From: Pseudomonas sp. LB-090624
Lineage (GTDB): Bacteria; Pseudomonadota; Gammaproteobacteria; Pseudomonadales; Pseudomonadaceae
Length of the DNA: 64,000 nt
Direction of reading: 5' to 3'
Assembly: GCF_003205205.1 (NCBI RefSeq)
Contig: NZ_QJRL01000025.1
Span: forward strand, 1 to 64,000
Shown here: positions 45,865 through 55,742 of the stretch, piece after piece
Numbering within the stretch: the stretch's first letter is position 1
Layout: each line of letters starts with the position of its first letter
Translations under genes and position numbers: made by a program
Notes under the pieces: model-generated
What the model was told of the DNA's origin: nothing
The model's database searches: none
What the model saw: the letters and a program-made list of their open reading frames with translations, nothing else

Positions 45865-48618
45865 TCAGGCGCTTAGGCGTGCCTGGGCAGCCAGGCGGTT
45901 GATCGCCGCGTCCAGTTCATCCAGCGCCTGCTGCGCCTGCGGACTCTCCTGCTTGAGCAGGGTTTCACTCCGCTGGCACGCCGCGCGTAATTGCGGCACG
46001 CCGCAATAGCGCGAGGCGCCGTTCAGGCGGTGCACCTGCTCGATCAGGCCGTTGTGGTCCTCGGCTTCACGGGCGGCGCGTATGGCCTCGCGATCGGCGT
46101 CCAGCGAGGCCAGCAGCATGCTCAGCATGTCGGCTGCCAGGTCGGCCTTGCCAGCGGCCAAGCGCAGGCCCTCTTCGTGGTCGAGCACCTTCAGCTCATC
46201 GCTGTTGGGTGGTTGCTCGGCCTGCCCCTGCTGGGGCATGCCCAGGCTCAGGCCGGTCCATTTCAACACCACCTGGGCCAGTTGGCGCTCGCTGATCGGC
46301 TTGGTCAGGTAGTCGTCCATCCCGCCGTGCAGCAGTGCGCGTTTCTCGTTGGCCATGGCATGGGCGGTGAGGGCAACGATCGGCAGCGGGTTGCCGCTCT
46401 GGGTGTTTTCCCACAGGCGGATCTGCTCGGTGCAGGCGCGGCCGTCCATGCCCGGCATCTGCACGTCCATCAGTACCAGGTCGAACGGCTCGTCTTGTAC
46501 GGCCTTCACTGCCGCATAGCCGTTGTCGACCGCCAGCACCTCGGCACCCAGGTCTTCAAGCAGGGTCTGCACCAGCAGCAAGTTCGCGGCGTTGTCGTCG
46601 ACGCACAGGACCTTCGGTTGGCGCTGGCCGTTGACCTTGTTCACTTCGCCTTGCGGCCGACGCGGTTGCAGCAGTTCCAGCAGCAGCCGGCGCAGCTTGC
46701 GGGTGCAGGTAGGCTTGGAGAGCAACTGGCCATGCCCGTTGGGCAGGTAAGGGTGGTAAAGCGCCTGTTCGGTGGTAGGGCACAGCACCACGCACTGGCA
46801 GTGGTAACGCTCGAGCTGCTGGTGGTAATGGCCCAGTTGCTCGGGTGAGAGATTGCCCAGGTTGGCCCCGAGCACGGCGAACTCGAATGGCTGGCCGGCT
46901 TGGCTGGCGGCTTGCACGGCTTGCAGCAACTGTTCATACGAGGTGAACAGGCTGACGCTGAGGCCGCAGTCTTCCAGTTGGTGTTCCAGCGCCTGGCGGG
47001 CCAATTCGTGGCTGTCCACGATGGCGGCGCGGCGGCCCAGCAACGGTTGCAACGGCAGCTCTTCGATATCGTCGTGGGCTTTGGGCAGGTTGAGGCTGAT
47101 CCAGAACTGCGAACCTTCGCCCGGTGTGCTGTCGACGCCGATCTCGCCGCCCATCTGCTCGATCAGGCGCTTGGAAATCACCAGCCCCAGGCCTGTGCCG
47201 CCGGGCTGTCGGGCCAGCGAGTTGTCGGCCTGGCTGAAGGCCTGGAACAGCGTGCGCACATCCTGCGGTGACAGGCCGATGCCAGTGTCCTGCACGCTGA
47301 TGCGCAGTTGCGCGAAGTCCTCGTGCTCGTCGTCGAGCATGGCGCGTACGACGATGGTGCCTTCGCGGGTGAACTTGATGGCGTTGCTGACCAGGTTGGT
47401 CAGAATCTGCTTGAGCCGCAACGGGTCGCCGATCAGCGACGACGGGGTGTCGCGGTAGATCAGGCTCAGCAACTCCAGCTGCTTGGCGTGTGCGGCCGGG
47501 GCGAGGATGGTGAGGGTGTCCTGAATCAGGTCGCGCAGGTTGAACGGAATGCTGTCGAGCACCAGCTTGCCGGCCTCGATCTTGGAGAAGTCGAGGATCT
47601 CGTTGATGATGCCGAGCAGGTTGTCGGCAGACTTCTCGATGGTGCTCAGGTAGTCCAGCTGGCGCGGCGTCATCTCGCTTTTCTGCAGCAGGTGGGTAAA
47701 GCCGAGAATGCCATTGAGCGGTGTGCGGATCTCGTGGCTCATATTGGCCAGGAATTCGGACTTGATGCGGCTGGCTTCCAGCGCCTCCTTGCGCGCCATG
47801 TCCAGCTCGATGTTCTGGATTTCGATGGTTTCCAGATTCTGGCGTACGTCCTCGGTGGCCTGGTCGATGCTGTGCTGCAGCTCTTCATGGGCGTTTTGCA
47901 GGGTCTCGGCCATGCGGTTGATGCCGCGCGCCAGTTCGTCCAGCTCATGGCTGCCCATGGTCGGCAGGCGTTCTTCGAGGTGGCCGTCCTTGAGCTGATT
48001 GACTGCATGCTTGATGCGTTCGATGGGATCATTGATGGTGCGGCTCATGCGCAGCGCCAGCAGGCCGCTGAGCACCAGGCAGGCGAGGATCAGCAACAGG
48101 CTGGTGAACAGGTTGCGGTAGCCGCGCAGCAGCGTGCCATCGTGCGACAGCTCGATCTCGACCCAGCCCAGCAGGCGCTCAGCTTCGGCCGGCACGGCAT
48201 CGGTGGCCAGGTCGCGGTGGTGACCGAACACTGGCATCAGGTAGCGGGTGGCGTCATTGCCGCTGCGTTGCAGCAGCTGGGTGCCGGTGCCGCCGCTGGG
48301 CGGCTGGTTGAGCATGCTCGGGCCGGCATGGGCCAGGCGCGTGCGGTCCGGGGCGAGGAAGGCCACCGCGCGCACGTCGGACTGCTCCAGGGTTTGCGCG
48401 GCGATCCGCTCCAATTGCGCTGGCGCCAGCCGGGCCATGGCGGGCGCGGCCAGCGGCGCCAGCTGTTCGGCGATCATCTTGCCGCGCTGCAGCAACTGTG
48501 TGCGCAGGTCATTCTGTTGTAGCCAGGTGAAGTAGCTGCCCAGCACCAGCGCCATCAGGCCGGCCGGCAGCAGCGCCAGTAGCAGGACCCGGCTGCGGAT
48601 TCCCAAGCGATCGAGCAC
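45865..48618 (-). CDS. gacS: Hybrid sensor histidine kinase GacS
   Basis: GacS, a tripartite inner membrane kinase, phosphorylates GacA, which switches on rsmY/rsmZ. The 917-residue protein has TM1 (about 10-31), a periplasmic loop, TM2 (about 170-191), HAMP (to about 245), HisKA with His295 in ANMSHEIRTP, HATPase (GTGLGLVISK), a degenerate receiver (about 528-650), a true receiver with Asp718 in VLMDVQMPGMDG, and an HPt domain with His863 in VHRLNGASRYCG. Start is GTG 48618 with AGGAGG six bases away. Its target rsmZ lies at 26.3 kb. Confidence 0.96.
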   Translation of the reverse strand: MLDRLGIRSRVLLLALLPAGLMALVLGSYFTWLQQNDLRTQLLQRGKMIAEQLAPLAAPAMARLAPAQLERIAAQTLEQSDVRAVAFLAPDRTRLAHAGPSMLNQPPSGGTGTQLLQRSGNDATRYLMPVFGHHRDLATDAVPAEAERLLGWVEIELSHDGTLLRGYRNLFTSLLLILACLVLSGLLALRMSRTINDPIERIKHAVNQLKDGHLEERLPTMGSHELDELARGINRMAETLQNAHEELQHSIDQATEDVRQNLETIEIQNIELDMARKEALEASRIKSEFLANMSHEIRTPLNGILGFTHLLQKSEMTPRQLDYLSTIEKSADNLLGIINEILDFSKIEAGKLVLDSIPFNLRDLIQDTLTILAPAAHAKQLELLSLIYRDTPSSLIGDPLRLKQILTNLVSNAIKFTREGTIVVRAMLDDEHEDFAQLRISVQDTGIGLSPQDVRTLFQAFSQADNSLARQPGGTGLGLVISKRLIEQMGGEIGVDSTPGEGSQFWISLNLPKAHDDIEELPLQPLLGRRAAIVDSHELARQALEHQLEDCGLSVSLFTSYEQLLQAVQAASQAGQPFEFAVLGANLGNLSPEQLGHYHQQLERYHCQCVVLCPTTEQALYHPYLPNGHGQLLSKPTCTRKLRRLLLELLQPRRPQGEVNKVNGQRQPKVLCVDDNAANLLLVQTLLEDLGAEVLAVDNGYAAVKAVQDEPFDLVLMDVQMPGMDGRACTEQIRLWENTQSGNPLPIVALTAHAMANEKRALLHGGMDDYLTKPISERQLAQVVLKWTGLSLGMPQQGQAEQPPNSDELKVLDHEEGLRLAAGKADLAADMLSMLLASLDADREAIRAAREAEDHNGLIEQVHRLNGASRYCGVPQLRAACQRSETLLKQESPQAQQALDELDAAINRLAAQARLSA

Positions 48619-48811
48619 ATTCGCCTCCTGTGATGTGCCTGGATACCGTCAAGTGCTGACGGCCAAGCCGCGAAGTTACTCCGCCTGCCGCACCATTGCA
48701 CCTCTTTAGTAGGTGTTTTATTCCAATGCCATGGCATTGGTCGCAGGGCGGTTGCCTGGCAGGCTCGGGATGCTCAATAATCGCGTAATTGAGAATGCAT
48801 GGCAGTTGCCA

Positions 48812-49531
48812 ATGAATCCTGTAGCTATTTACAACTCCAATATCCTCGCCATCGAGGATGATCCGGTGCTGGGTGCGTACCTGCACGAAGAGCTCCAGCG
48901 CGGCGGCTTTCGGGTAACCTGGTGCCGCAGTGGGCTGGAAGGGCTGGAAACGGCTGGGCGCCAGGTGTTCGATGTGGTGCTCATGGATATCCTGCTGCCC
49001 GGGCTCAATGGCCTGGACGCTTTGGCGCAACTGCGCCAGCGCAGCGCTACGCCGGTGATCCTGATGTCGGCGCTGGGGGCGGAGGCCGATCGCATCAGCG
49101 GTTTCCAGCGTGGCGCCGACGATTACCTGCCCAAGCCGTTCAGCATGGCCGAGCTGCAGGTGCGCATCGAAGCCATCCTGCGCCGCGTTGCGCTTGAGCG
49201 GCGCCATCAAGCGCCGCTGGAGCAAGCCGGCTACGGCGAGCTGCAATTCGATGAGGGTGTGTGCGATGTTCGCCTCAATGGCCACCTGGCCGGTTTGACC
49301 CCCAGCGAATTCCGCCTGCTCGACATCCTCAACCGCAACCTTGACGACGTGTTGAGCAAGCCGTTCCTTTACCAGCAGGTTTTGCAGCGCGGCTATTCGC
49401 GCCATGACCGTAGCCTGGACATGCACGTCAGCCAGATACGCCGCAAGCTCAAGGGCATCGGCTATCACGATCGGCAGATCCGCACCGTATGGGGTAAGGG
49501 CTACGTGCTCAGTGCCAGCGAGGCGGAGTAG
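48812..49531 (+). CDS. OmpR-family response regulator
   Basis: A 239-residue regulator with receiver (acidic pair in AIEDDP, phospho-acceptor Asp59 in VVLMDILLPG, Lys in PKPFS) and an OmpR-type winged helix at the C-terminus (LTPSEFRLLDIL, RSLDMHVSQIRRKL, TVWGKGYVL). It is divergent from gacS and followed after 2 bp by its kinase. I chose ATG 48812; ATG 48770 would add 14 residues and neither has a strong ribosome binding site. Signal and targets are unknown. Confidence 0.9.
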   Translation: MNPVAIYNSNILAIEDDPVLGAYLHEELQRGGFRVTWCRSGLEGLETAGRQVFDVVLMDILLPGLNGLDALAQLRQRSATPVILMSALGAEADRISGFQRGADDYLPKPFSMAELQVRIEAILRRVALERRHQAPLEQAGYGELQFDEGVCDVRLNGHLAGLTPSEFRLLDILNRNLDDVLSKPFLYQQVLQRGYSRHDRSLDMHVSQIRRKLKGIGYHDRQIRTVWGKGYVLSASEAE

Positions 49532-49533
49532 GC

Positions 49534-50925
49534 ATGCTCAACCGCCACTCGCTGTTCTGGAAGCTGGCCATCCTGCTGGTGGGTTTTTGCCTGCTGATGA
49601 TCGGCCTCAGCTACACCTGGGGCCGCCATATGGAAACCCAGAACGCCTTTCTCTCCGAACCGGCACGGCAAGCCTTGCGTGGCTATGCCAGCGAGGCCGA
49701 GCAGGCCTGGCGCAGTGGCGGGCGGGCAGGGCTGGACCAGTGGGTGGCGGTGATGCACCAGCGCGAACGCGGCTGGGTGGGCGTGCTCGATATGAACCTG
49801 CGACCGCTCGACAGTGCCACCCTCAACCCGCAGATCATGCAGCGGCTGACTCGCCTGCGCGGTGTCGACTGGCCGATGAGTCGGCGCAGTGTCCATCAGC
49901 CATGGGTGCGCATTCCATTTCCGGGGGCGCCGGAGCAGGGCATGCTGGTGATCGAACTGCCGGAGCGGTTCAATCCGGACCAGTATCGCTTGCTGTGGCG
50001 TATGGTCACCAACGGCATCATCCCGGGCCTGTTCACCTTGCTGCTCTGCGTGGGCCTGTACCGCATGTTGATCGTGCCGCTGAACCAGCTGCGTGAGCAG
50101 GCCAATGCCTGGCGCGCCGACCAGCTGTCGGCGCGGCTGGACTCGCGCACCATCGCCCGGCATGACGAACTGGGTGAGCTGGCGCGGGCGTTCGACCAAA
50201 TGGCCGAACGCTTGCAGGGCACAGTCGCCATGCAGCAGCAGTTGCTGCGCGACCTGTCCCACGAAATGCGTACCCCGCTGAGCCGCTTGCGGGTGGCAGG
50301 CGACGGCGAGACTGACCTGCAACGCCTGCGCGAGCGCCTTACCCGCGAGGTGGACTGCATGCAGCAATTGGTCGAGGACACCCTGCAGTTGGCCTGGCAG
50401 GATGCCGAGCGCGCGCCGATGAACCTGGAGCCGATCGAGGTCCACGCGCTGTGGGAATTGCTGGCCGAGAATGCCTGCTATGAAAGTGGCTGGTCGCCTG
50501 CGCGGTTGCGTTGCGAAGTTCCGGCTGATTGCTGGGTGCAGGGCAACCTCAACCACTTGGCTCAGGCGCTGGAAAACATATTACGCAATGCCATCCGTCA
50601 CTCGCCGGCCGAAGGGGTTGTGCGGTTAGGTGGGCAGCGTGAGGGTGGTTACTGGTGGCTTTGGGTTGAAGATGAGGGCGGCGGGGTAGCGGAAGACGAC
50701 CTGGAACGGATCTTCGCGCCGTTCTCGCGGCTGGACGGTTCGCGGCCGGGGGATGGGGGCTTCGGCTTGGGCTTGAGCATCGCCCGCAGTGCCATTCAGC
50801 GCCAGGGTGGGACCTTGTGGGCGCAGAATGGCAAGCATGGGCTGCGGCTGTGGATGAGGCTGCCGATACATGTGCCGGCCCCTTCGCGGGCCCACCCGCT
50901 CCCACAGTTACAGCATTTATCTTGA
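49534..50925 (+). CDS. Sensor histidine kinase, partner of the upstream regulator
   Basis: A 463-residue kinase: TM1 (about 9-28), a periplasmic sensor of about 130 residues, TM2 (about 160-180), HAMP, HisKA with His243 in RDLSHEMRTPLSRLR, and HATPase motifs NILRNAIRHS, DEGGGV and GFGLGLSIA. It is 2 bp after its regulator gene. The last 16 residues (448-463, PAPSRAHPLPQLQHLS) are encoded by a REP element and look unlike kinase sequence, so a REP insertion seems to have replaced the original end of the gene. Confidence 0.9.
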   Translation: MLNRHSLFWKLAILLVGFCLLMIGLSYTWGRHMETQNAFLSEPARQALRGYASEAEQAWRSGGRAGLDQWVAVMHQRERGWVGVLDMNLRPLDSATLNPQIMQRLTRLRGVDWPMSRRSVHQPWVRIPFPGAPEQGMLVIELPERFNPDQYRLLWRMVTNGIIPGLFTLLLCVGLYRMLIVPLNQLREQANAWRADQLSARLDSRTIARHDELGELARAFDQMAERLQGTVAMQQQLLRDLSHEMRTPLSRLRVAGDGETDLQRLRERLTREVDCMQQLVEDTLQLAWQDAERAPMNLEPIEVHALWELLAENACYESGWSPARLRCEVPADCWVQGNLNHLAQALENILRNAIRHSPAEGVVRLGGQREGGYWWLWVEDEGGGVAEDDLERIFAPFSRLDGSRPGDGGFGLGLSIARSAIQRQGGTLWAQNGKHGLRLWMRLPIHVPAPSRAHPLPQLQHLS

Positions 50926-50967
50926 AGGCAGCGCGATCCCTGCGGGAGCGGTCGTGCCCGCGAAGGG
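50875..50967. repeat. Inverted REP pair overlapping the end of the kinase gene
   Basis: Copy 1 (50875-50907, CCGGCCCCTTCGCGGG... ACCCGCTCCCACAG) lies inside the kinase coding sequence; the inverted copy 2 is at 50938-50967 (CCCTGCGGGAGCGG...CCCGCGAAGGG). The stop codon of the kinase is between them. Confidence 0.85.
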
Positions 50968-51084
50968 TGTGGACCAAATCAGCGATATAGCTTGTAGCTA
51001 TATCCACCACAGATTGCGTGATATGGCCGGGAAGGGTTTGCCGGTATGATAGGCGCCCCTGCCGTCCGGATTGTGAAATACGCC

Positions 51085-51984
51085 ATGACCTTGCAGTACC
51101 CAACCATCGCCGATTGCGTCGGCAATACGCCTCTGGTTCGCCTGCAGCGCATCGCTGGCGAAACCAGCAATACCCTCCTGCTAAAGCTGGAAGGTAACAA
51201 TCCTGCCGGCTCGGTGAAGGACCGCCCGGCACTGTCCATGATCACTCGCGCCGAGCTTCGTGGCCAGATCAAGCCCGGCGACACGCTGATCGAGGCCACC
51301 TCCGGCAACACCGGTATCGCCTTGGCCATGGCGGCGGCAATCAAGGGTTACAAGATGATCCTGATCATGCCCGACAACTCCACCGCCGAGCGCAAGGCTG
51401 CCATGACCGCCTACGGTGCCGAGTTGATCCTGGTCACCAAGGAAGAGGGCATGGAAGGCGCCCGTGACCTTGCCGAGAAGCTGCAAGCCGAAGGCCGTGG
51501 CCTGGTGCTTGACCAGTTCGCCAACGGCGACAACCCAATCGCCCACTACAACAGCACCGGCCCGGAGATCTGGCAGCAGACCCAGGGCAGCATCACCCAT
51601 TTCGTCAGCTCGATGGGCACCACCGGTACCATCATGGGCTGCTCGCAGTACCTCAAGGAACAGAACCCGGCGGTGCAGATCATTGGCCTGCAACCGATGG
51701 AAGGCTCCGCCATTCCGGGCATCCGCCGCTGGCCCGAGGAGTACCTGCCGAAAATCTTCGACGCCACCCGCGTCGACCGCGTGGTCGACATGTCGCAGCA
51801 GGAAGCCGAAGACACCACCCGTCGCCTTGCCCGTGAAGAGGGCATTTTCTGTGGCGTGTCTTCCGGTGGCGCGGTCGCTGCCATGCTGCGCCTGTCCCGC
51901 GAGGTGGAAAATGCCGTGATGGTTGCGATCATCTGCGACCGCGGCGACCGTTACCTGTCCACCGGCCTGTTCGATCCGAGCTAA
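51085..51984 (+). CDS. cysM: Cysteine synthase B
   Basis: CysM is a PLP enzyme that makes cysteine (or S-sulfocysteine from thiosulfate) from O-acetylserine. The 299-residue protein has the PLP lysine in PAGSVKDRPA, the substrate loop EATSGNTGIAL and the phosphate-binding GTTGT. The shorter C-terminus and IPGIRRWP segment are of the CysM and not the CysK type. I chose ATG 51085; the frame is open to 51046. rlmD follows without any spacer. Confidence 0.95.
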   Translation: MTLQYPTIADCVGNTPLVRLQRIAGETSNTLLLKLEGNNPAGSVKDRPALSMITRAELRGQIKPGDTLIEATSGNTGIALAMAAAIKGYKMILIMPDNSTAERKAAMTAYGAELILVTKEEGMEGARDLAEKLQAEGRGLVLDQFANGDNPIAHYNSTGPEIWQQTQGSITHFVSSMGTTGTIMGCSQYLKEQNPAVQIIGLQPMEGSAIPGIRRWPEEYLPKIFDATRVDRVVDMSQQEAEDTTRRLAREEGIFCGVSSGGAVAAMLRLSREVENAVMVAIICDRGDRYLSTGLFDPS

Positions 51985-53343
51985 ATGTCCAAGAAAAAAA
52001 CCAACAGCGGCCTGCGCTTCCAGCCGGCCGGCGGTAACCGCAGCCCCCAGGTCCCGGTGGGCAAGAAGCAGCGCCTGGATATCGAGCGCCTGGCTGGTGA
52101 CGGCCGGGGAATCGCGTTCTTCGAAGGGCGTACCTGGTTCGTCAGTGGCGCCCTGGCCGGTGAGGCCGTGGAGGCACGGGTGCTCAACGCCCGCGGCAAA
52201 GTGGTAGAAGCCCGGCTGGAGCGCTTGCTGCAGGCCAGCCCGGAGCGCCGGGAAGCACCGTGCCGGCATTACGACCGCTGCGGTGGCTGCAACCTGCAGC
52301 ACCTGCCGCACGCGTCGCAACTGGCGCTCAAGCAGCGCACCCTGGCCGAGCAGTTGCAGCGGGTGGCCGGCGTGCAGCCTGAAGAATGGGCCGCCCCGCT
52401 GAGCGGGCCCGAATTCGGCTACCGGCGCCGGGCACGTGTTGCCGTGCGCTGGGACTTCAAGACGCGTCAGCTGGAGGTGGGCTTCCGCGCGGAAGCCAGC
52501 CAGGACATCATCGCCATCGACGATTGTGCGGTGCTGGTACAGCCCTTGCAGTCGATTCTGCGCCACTTGCCGACCGTGCTGCGTTCGTTGAGCAAACCGC
52601 AGGCGCTGGGCCATGTGGAACTGTTCAGCGGTACGGCTGAAGCGCTGTTGGTGCGCCATGTAGCGCCGCTGCCGGCAGAGGACCTGGTCAGGCTGCAGGC
52701 GTTTTGCGAGCAGGCCAATGCCCAGCTGTGGCTACACGGTGAAGGTGAGCCGGAACCCGTGGAACCGGCCGCGCAACTGGGCTTTGCCCTGGCGCCGTGG
52801 CAACTGGAACTGGCTTGGCGGCCGGGCGACTTCGTGCAGGTCAATGCCCAGGTCAACACGGCAATGATCGAGCAGGCGCTGGCCTGGCTCGCGCCGCAGG
52901 CCGATGAGCGGGTGCTCGACCTGTTCTGCGGCCTAGGCAATTTCGCCCTGCCGCTGGCCCGTCAGGCGCGTGAGGTGGTGGCAGTAGAAGGTGTGCAGGC
53001 CATGGTCGACCGTGCCGCGGCTAATGCCCGAAACAACAATGTGCATAACGCACGGTTTTTTCAGGCCGATTTATCGCAGCCTTTGGCAGGCACCGGATGG
53101 GCCGCCGAGGGCTTTTCTGCGGTACTCTTGGATCCACCGCGCGACGGTGCTTACGAGGTGGTGCAAGGCATCGCCCGCCTCAAGGCCAGCAGGCTGGTCT
53201 ATGTATCGTGCAACCCGGCCACGCTGGCGCGAGACGCCCAAGTGTTGGTCGGCCAGGGGTACCGGTTAAAAAGGGCCGGGATTCTCGACATGTTTCCTCA
53301 AACGGCGCATGTCGAGGCCATGGCGTTATTCGAAGCGGGCTAG
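51985..53343 (+). CDS. rlmD: 23S rRNA (uracil-1939-C5)-methyltransferase RlmD
   Basis: RlmD (RumA) methylates U1939 of 23S rRNA with SAM. The 452-residue protein has an N-terminal TRAM domain, the [4Fe-4S] cysteines in [10 protein letters not shown] plus a further Cys in the IDDCAVL stretch, the SAM motif [15 protein letters not shown], and the catalytic Cys in [12 protein letters not shown]. It starts at the base after the cysM stop. relA follows after 96 bp, the order also seen in E. coli (rumA-relA). Confidence 0.96.
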   Translation: MSKKKTNSGLRFQPAGGNRSPQVPVGKKQRLDIERLAGDGRGIAFFEGRTWFVSGALAGEAVEARVLNARGKVVEARLERLLQASPERREAPCRHYDRCGGCNLQHLPHASQLALKQRTLAEQLQRVAGVQPEEWAAPLSGPEFGYRRRARVAVRWDFKTRQLEVGFRAEASQDIIAIDDCAVLVQPLQSILRHLPTVLRSLSKPQALGHVELFSGTAEALLVRHVAPLPAEDLVRLQAFCEQANAQLWLHGEGEPEPVEPAAQLGFALAPWQLELAWRPGDFVQVNAQVNTAMIEQALAWLAPQADERVLDLFCGLGNFALPLARQAREVVAVEGVQAMVDRAAANARNNNVHNARFFQADLSQPLAGTGWAAEGFSAVLLDPPRDGAYEVVQGIARLKASRLVYVSCNPATLARDAQVLVGQGYRLKRAGILDMFPQTAHVEAMALFEAG

Positions 53344-53439
53344 CTGACTGGCCCCTTGGTGCGGCTGCCACGGAAGGGCAGTCGCACGGTGATCGCCAGT
53401 GCACCCGCGTGGTGCGCTGTATGGAAAGGTAAAACAAAG

Positions 53440-55680
53440 ATGGTACAGGTGAGAGTGCACCAGCCGGTCAATACCGACGGCAGTATCAATCTCGATGCAT
53501 GGCTGGACCATGTGGTAAGCGTCGATTCGGCACTGGATCGCGCAGCGCTGAAAGAGGCCTGCGAGTTTGCCCATGAAGTAGAGAAAAAGGGCAACCCGGC
53601 CAAGCATTCCTGGGCGGACGGTACGTCCAGTTTCCAGGCCGGGCTGGAGATCGCCGAAATACTCGCCGACCTCAAGCTCGACCAGGACTCGCTGGTGGCG
53701 GCGGTCATCTATCGCTCGGTGCGCGAGGGCAAGGTCACCCTGGCCGAAGTCAGTCAGCGCTTTGGCCCCGTGGTGTCCAAGCTGATCGACGGCGTGCTGC
53801 GCATGGCCGCCATCAGTGCCAGCCTAAGCCCGCGGCAGTCGCTGGTGTTGGGCTCCCAGGCGCAGGTCGAGAACCTGCGCAAGATGCTCGTGGCCATGGT
53901 CGACGACGTGCGCGTGGCGCTGATCAAGCTGGCCGAACGTACCTGCGCGATCCGTGCGGTCAAGTCTGCCGACGACGAAAAGCGCCTGCGTGTCGCGCGC
54001 GAGGTGTTCGACATCTATGCGCCGCTGGCGCATCGCCTGGGTATCGGCCACATCAAGTGGGAGCTGGAAGACCTGTCTTTCCGCTACCTGGAGCCTGACC
54101 AGTACAAGCAGATCGCCAAACTGCTGCACGAGCGCCGACTGGACCGCGAGCGCTTCATCAGCGACGTGATGAACCAACTGCAGAACGAGCTGCTGGCTAC
54201 CGGCGTGAAGGCCGACATCAGCGGCCGGGCAAAACACATCTATTCGATCTGGCGCAAGATGCAGCGCAAGGGCTTGGAGTTCAGCCAGATCTACGATGTG
54301 CGCGCAGTGCGCGTACTGGTGCCGGAAATCCGCGACTGCTACACCGCGTTGGGTATCGTCCACACCCTGTGGCGGCACATCCCCAAGGAGTTCGACGACT
54401 ACATCGCCAACCCCAAGGAGAACGGCTACCGCTCGCTGCACACTGCTGTGATCGGCCCCGAGGGCAAGGTGCTGGAAGTGCAGATTCGCACCCACGGCAT
54501 GCACGAGGAAGCCGAGCTTGGCGTGTGTGCGCACTGGCGCTACAAGGGCACTGACGTCAAGCCCAGCTCCAACCACTACGAAGAAAAGATCTCCTGGCTG
54601 CGCCAGGTGCTGGAGTGGCACGAGGAGTTGGGCGACATTGGTGGCCTGGCCGAGCAGCTGCGGGTCGATATCGAGCCGGACCGGGTCTATGTGTTCACCC
54701 CGGATGGTCACGCCATCGACTTGCCCAAGGGCGCCACGCCGCTGGACTTCGCCTACCGCGTGCACACCGAGATCGGCCATAACTGCCGCGGCGCGAAGAT
54801 CAACGGCCGTATCGTGCCGCTGAACTACAGCCTGCAGACCGGCGAGCAGGTCGAGATCATTACCAGCAAGCACGGCAACCCCAGCCGTGACTGGTTGAAC
54901 TCCAACCTGGGTTACGTCACCACCTCGCGGGCGCGGGCCAAGATCGTCCACTGGTTCAAACTGCAGGCGCGCGACCAGAACGTCGCCGCCGGCAAGACCT
55001 TGCTCGAGCGCGAGCTCAGCCGCCTGGGCTTGCCACAGGTGGACTTCGAGCGCCTGGCCGAAAAGACCAACGTAAAAACCGCCGAGGACATGTTCGCCTC
55101 GCTCGGTGCTGGCGACCTGCGCCTGGCCCATCTGGTCAACGCCGCTCAGCAGCTGCTGGAGCCCGAGCGCATCGAGCAGATCGAGCTGGTGCCGCGCAAG
55201 CCTAGCGGCCCGCGTACCGGCAAGCGTGGCGACATCCAGATCCAGGGTGTCGGCAACCTGCTGACGCAGATGGCCGGCTGCTGCCAGCCGCTGCCGGGCG
55301 ATGCGATTGTCGGTTACATCACCCAGGGTCGTGGCGTGAGCATCCACCGCCAGGACTGTGCCTCGGTGCTGCAGCTGGCGGGCAAGGAGCCGGAGCGGAT
55401 GATCCAGGTGAGCTGGGGGCCGATCCCGGTGCAGACCTACCCGGTCGACATCGTCATCCGCGCCTACGATCGCCCGGGCCTGCTGCGCGACGTGTCGCAA
55501 GTGCTGCTGAACGAGAAGATCAACGTGCTGGCGGTGAATACCCGCTCGAACAAGGAAGACAACACCGCGCTGATGTCGCTGACCATCGAGATTCCAGGCC
55601 TGGACGCGCTGGGGCGCCTGCTGGGGCGTATCTCGCAGTTGCCGAACATCATCGAGACGCGGCGTAATCGTACCCCTTGA
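53440..55680 (+). CDS. relA: (p)ppGpp synthetase RelA
   Basis: RelA makes (p)ppGpp when uncharged tRNA enters the ribosome and starts the stringent response. The 746-residue protein has a degenerate hydrolase domain: the HD motif is replaced by YR at 91-92 (AAVIYRSVREG). The synthetase domain follows (GRAKHIYSIWRKMQ, YDVRAVRVLV, NPKENGYRSLHTAV), then TGS (VYVFTPDGHAIDLPKG), a Cys-containing helical/zinc-finger region (AGCCQPLPGD) and ACT. I chose ATG 53440; the frame is open to 53356. mazG is next. Confidence 0.97.
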   Translation: MVQVRVHQPVNTDGSINLDAWLDHVVSVDSALDRAALKEACEFAHEVEKKGNPAKHSWADGTSSFQAGLEIAEILADLKLDQDSLVAAVIYRSVREGKVTLAEVSQRFGPVVSKLIDGVLRMAAISASLSPRQSLVLGSQAQVENLRKMLVAMVDDVRVALIKLAERTCAIRAVKSADDEKRLRVAREVFDIYAPLAHRLGIGHIKWELEDLSFRYLEPDQYKQIAKLLHERRLDRERFISDVMNQLQNELLATGVKADISGRAKHIYSIWRKMQRKGLEFSQIYDVRAVRVLVPEIRDCYTALGIVHTLWRHIPKEFDDYIANPKENGYRSLHTAVIGPEGKVLEVQIRTHGMHEEAELGVCAHWRYKGTDVKPSSNHYEEKISWLRQVLEWHEELGDIGGLAEQLRVDIEPDRVYVFTPDGHAIDLPKGATPLDFAYRVHTEIGHNCRGAKINGRIVPLNYSLQTGEQVEIITSKHGNPSRDWLNSNLGYVTTSRARAKIVHWFKLQARDQNVAAGKTLLERELSRLGLPQVDFERLAEKTNVKTAEDMFASLGAGDLRLAHLVNAAQQLLEPERIEQIELVPRKPSGPRTGKRGDIQIQGVGNLLTQMAGCCQPLPGDAIVGYITQGRGVSIHRQDCASVLQLAGKEPERMIQVSWGPIPVQTYPVDIVIRAYDRPGLLRDVSQVLLNEKINVLAVNTRSNKEDNTALMSLTIEIPGLDALGRLLGRISQLPNIIETRRNRTP

Positions 55681-55689
55681 GACCGCGGC

Positions 55690-55721
55690 GCCTGCTTCGC
55701 GGGTTCACCCGCGGAGCAGGC
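55690..55721 (+). repeat. REP-like hairpin between relA and mazG
   Basis: GCCTGCTTCGCGGG-TTCA-CCCGCGGAGCAGGC is a 14-bp stem with one G-T pair, 9 bp after the relA stop and 21 bp before mazG. Its core is REP-like. It probably forms in the relA-mazG transcript. Confidence 0.65.
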
Positions 55722-55742
55722 TCCACCGAAGGACTTGATTGA

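Noticed and set aside
53824-55500. Minus-strand frame of 558 codons opposite relA
   Set aside because: Antisense shadow; relA on the plus strand is complete with all domains.
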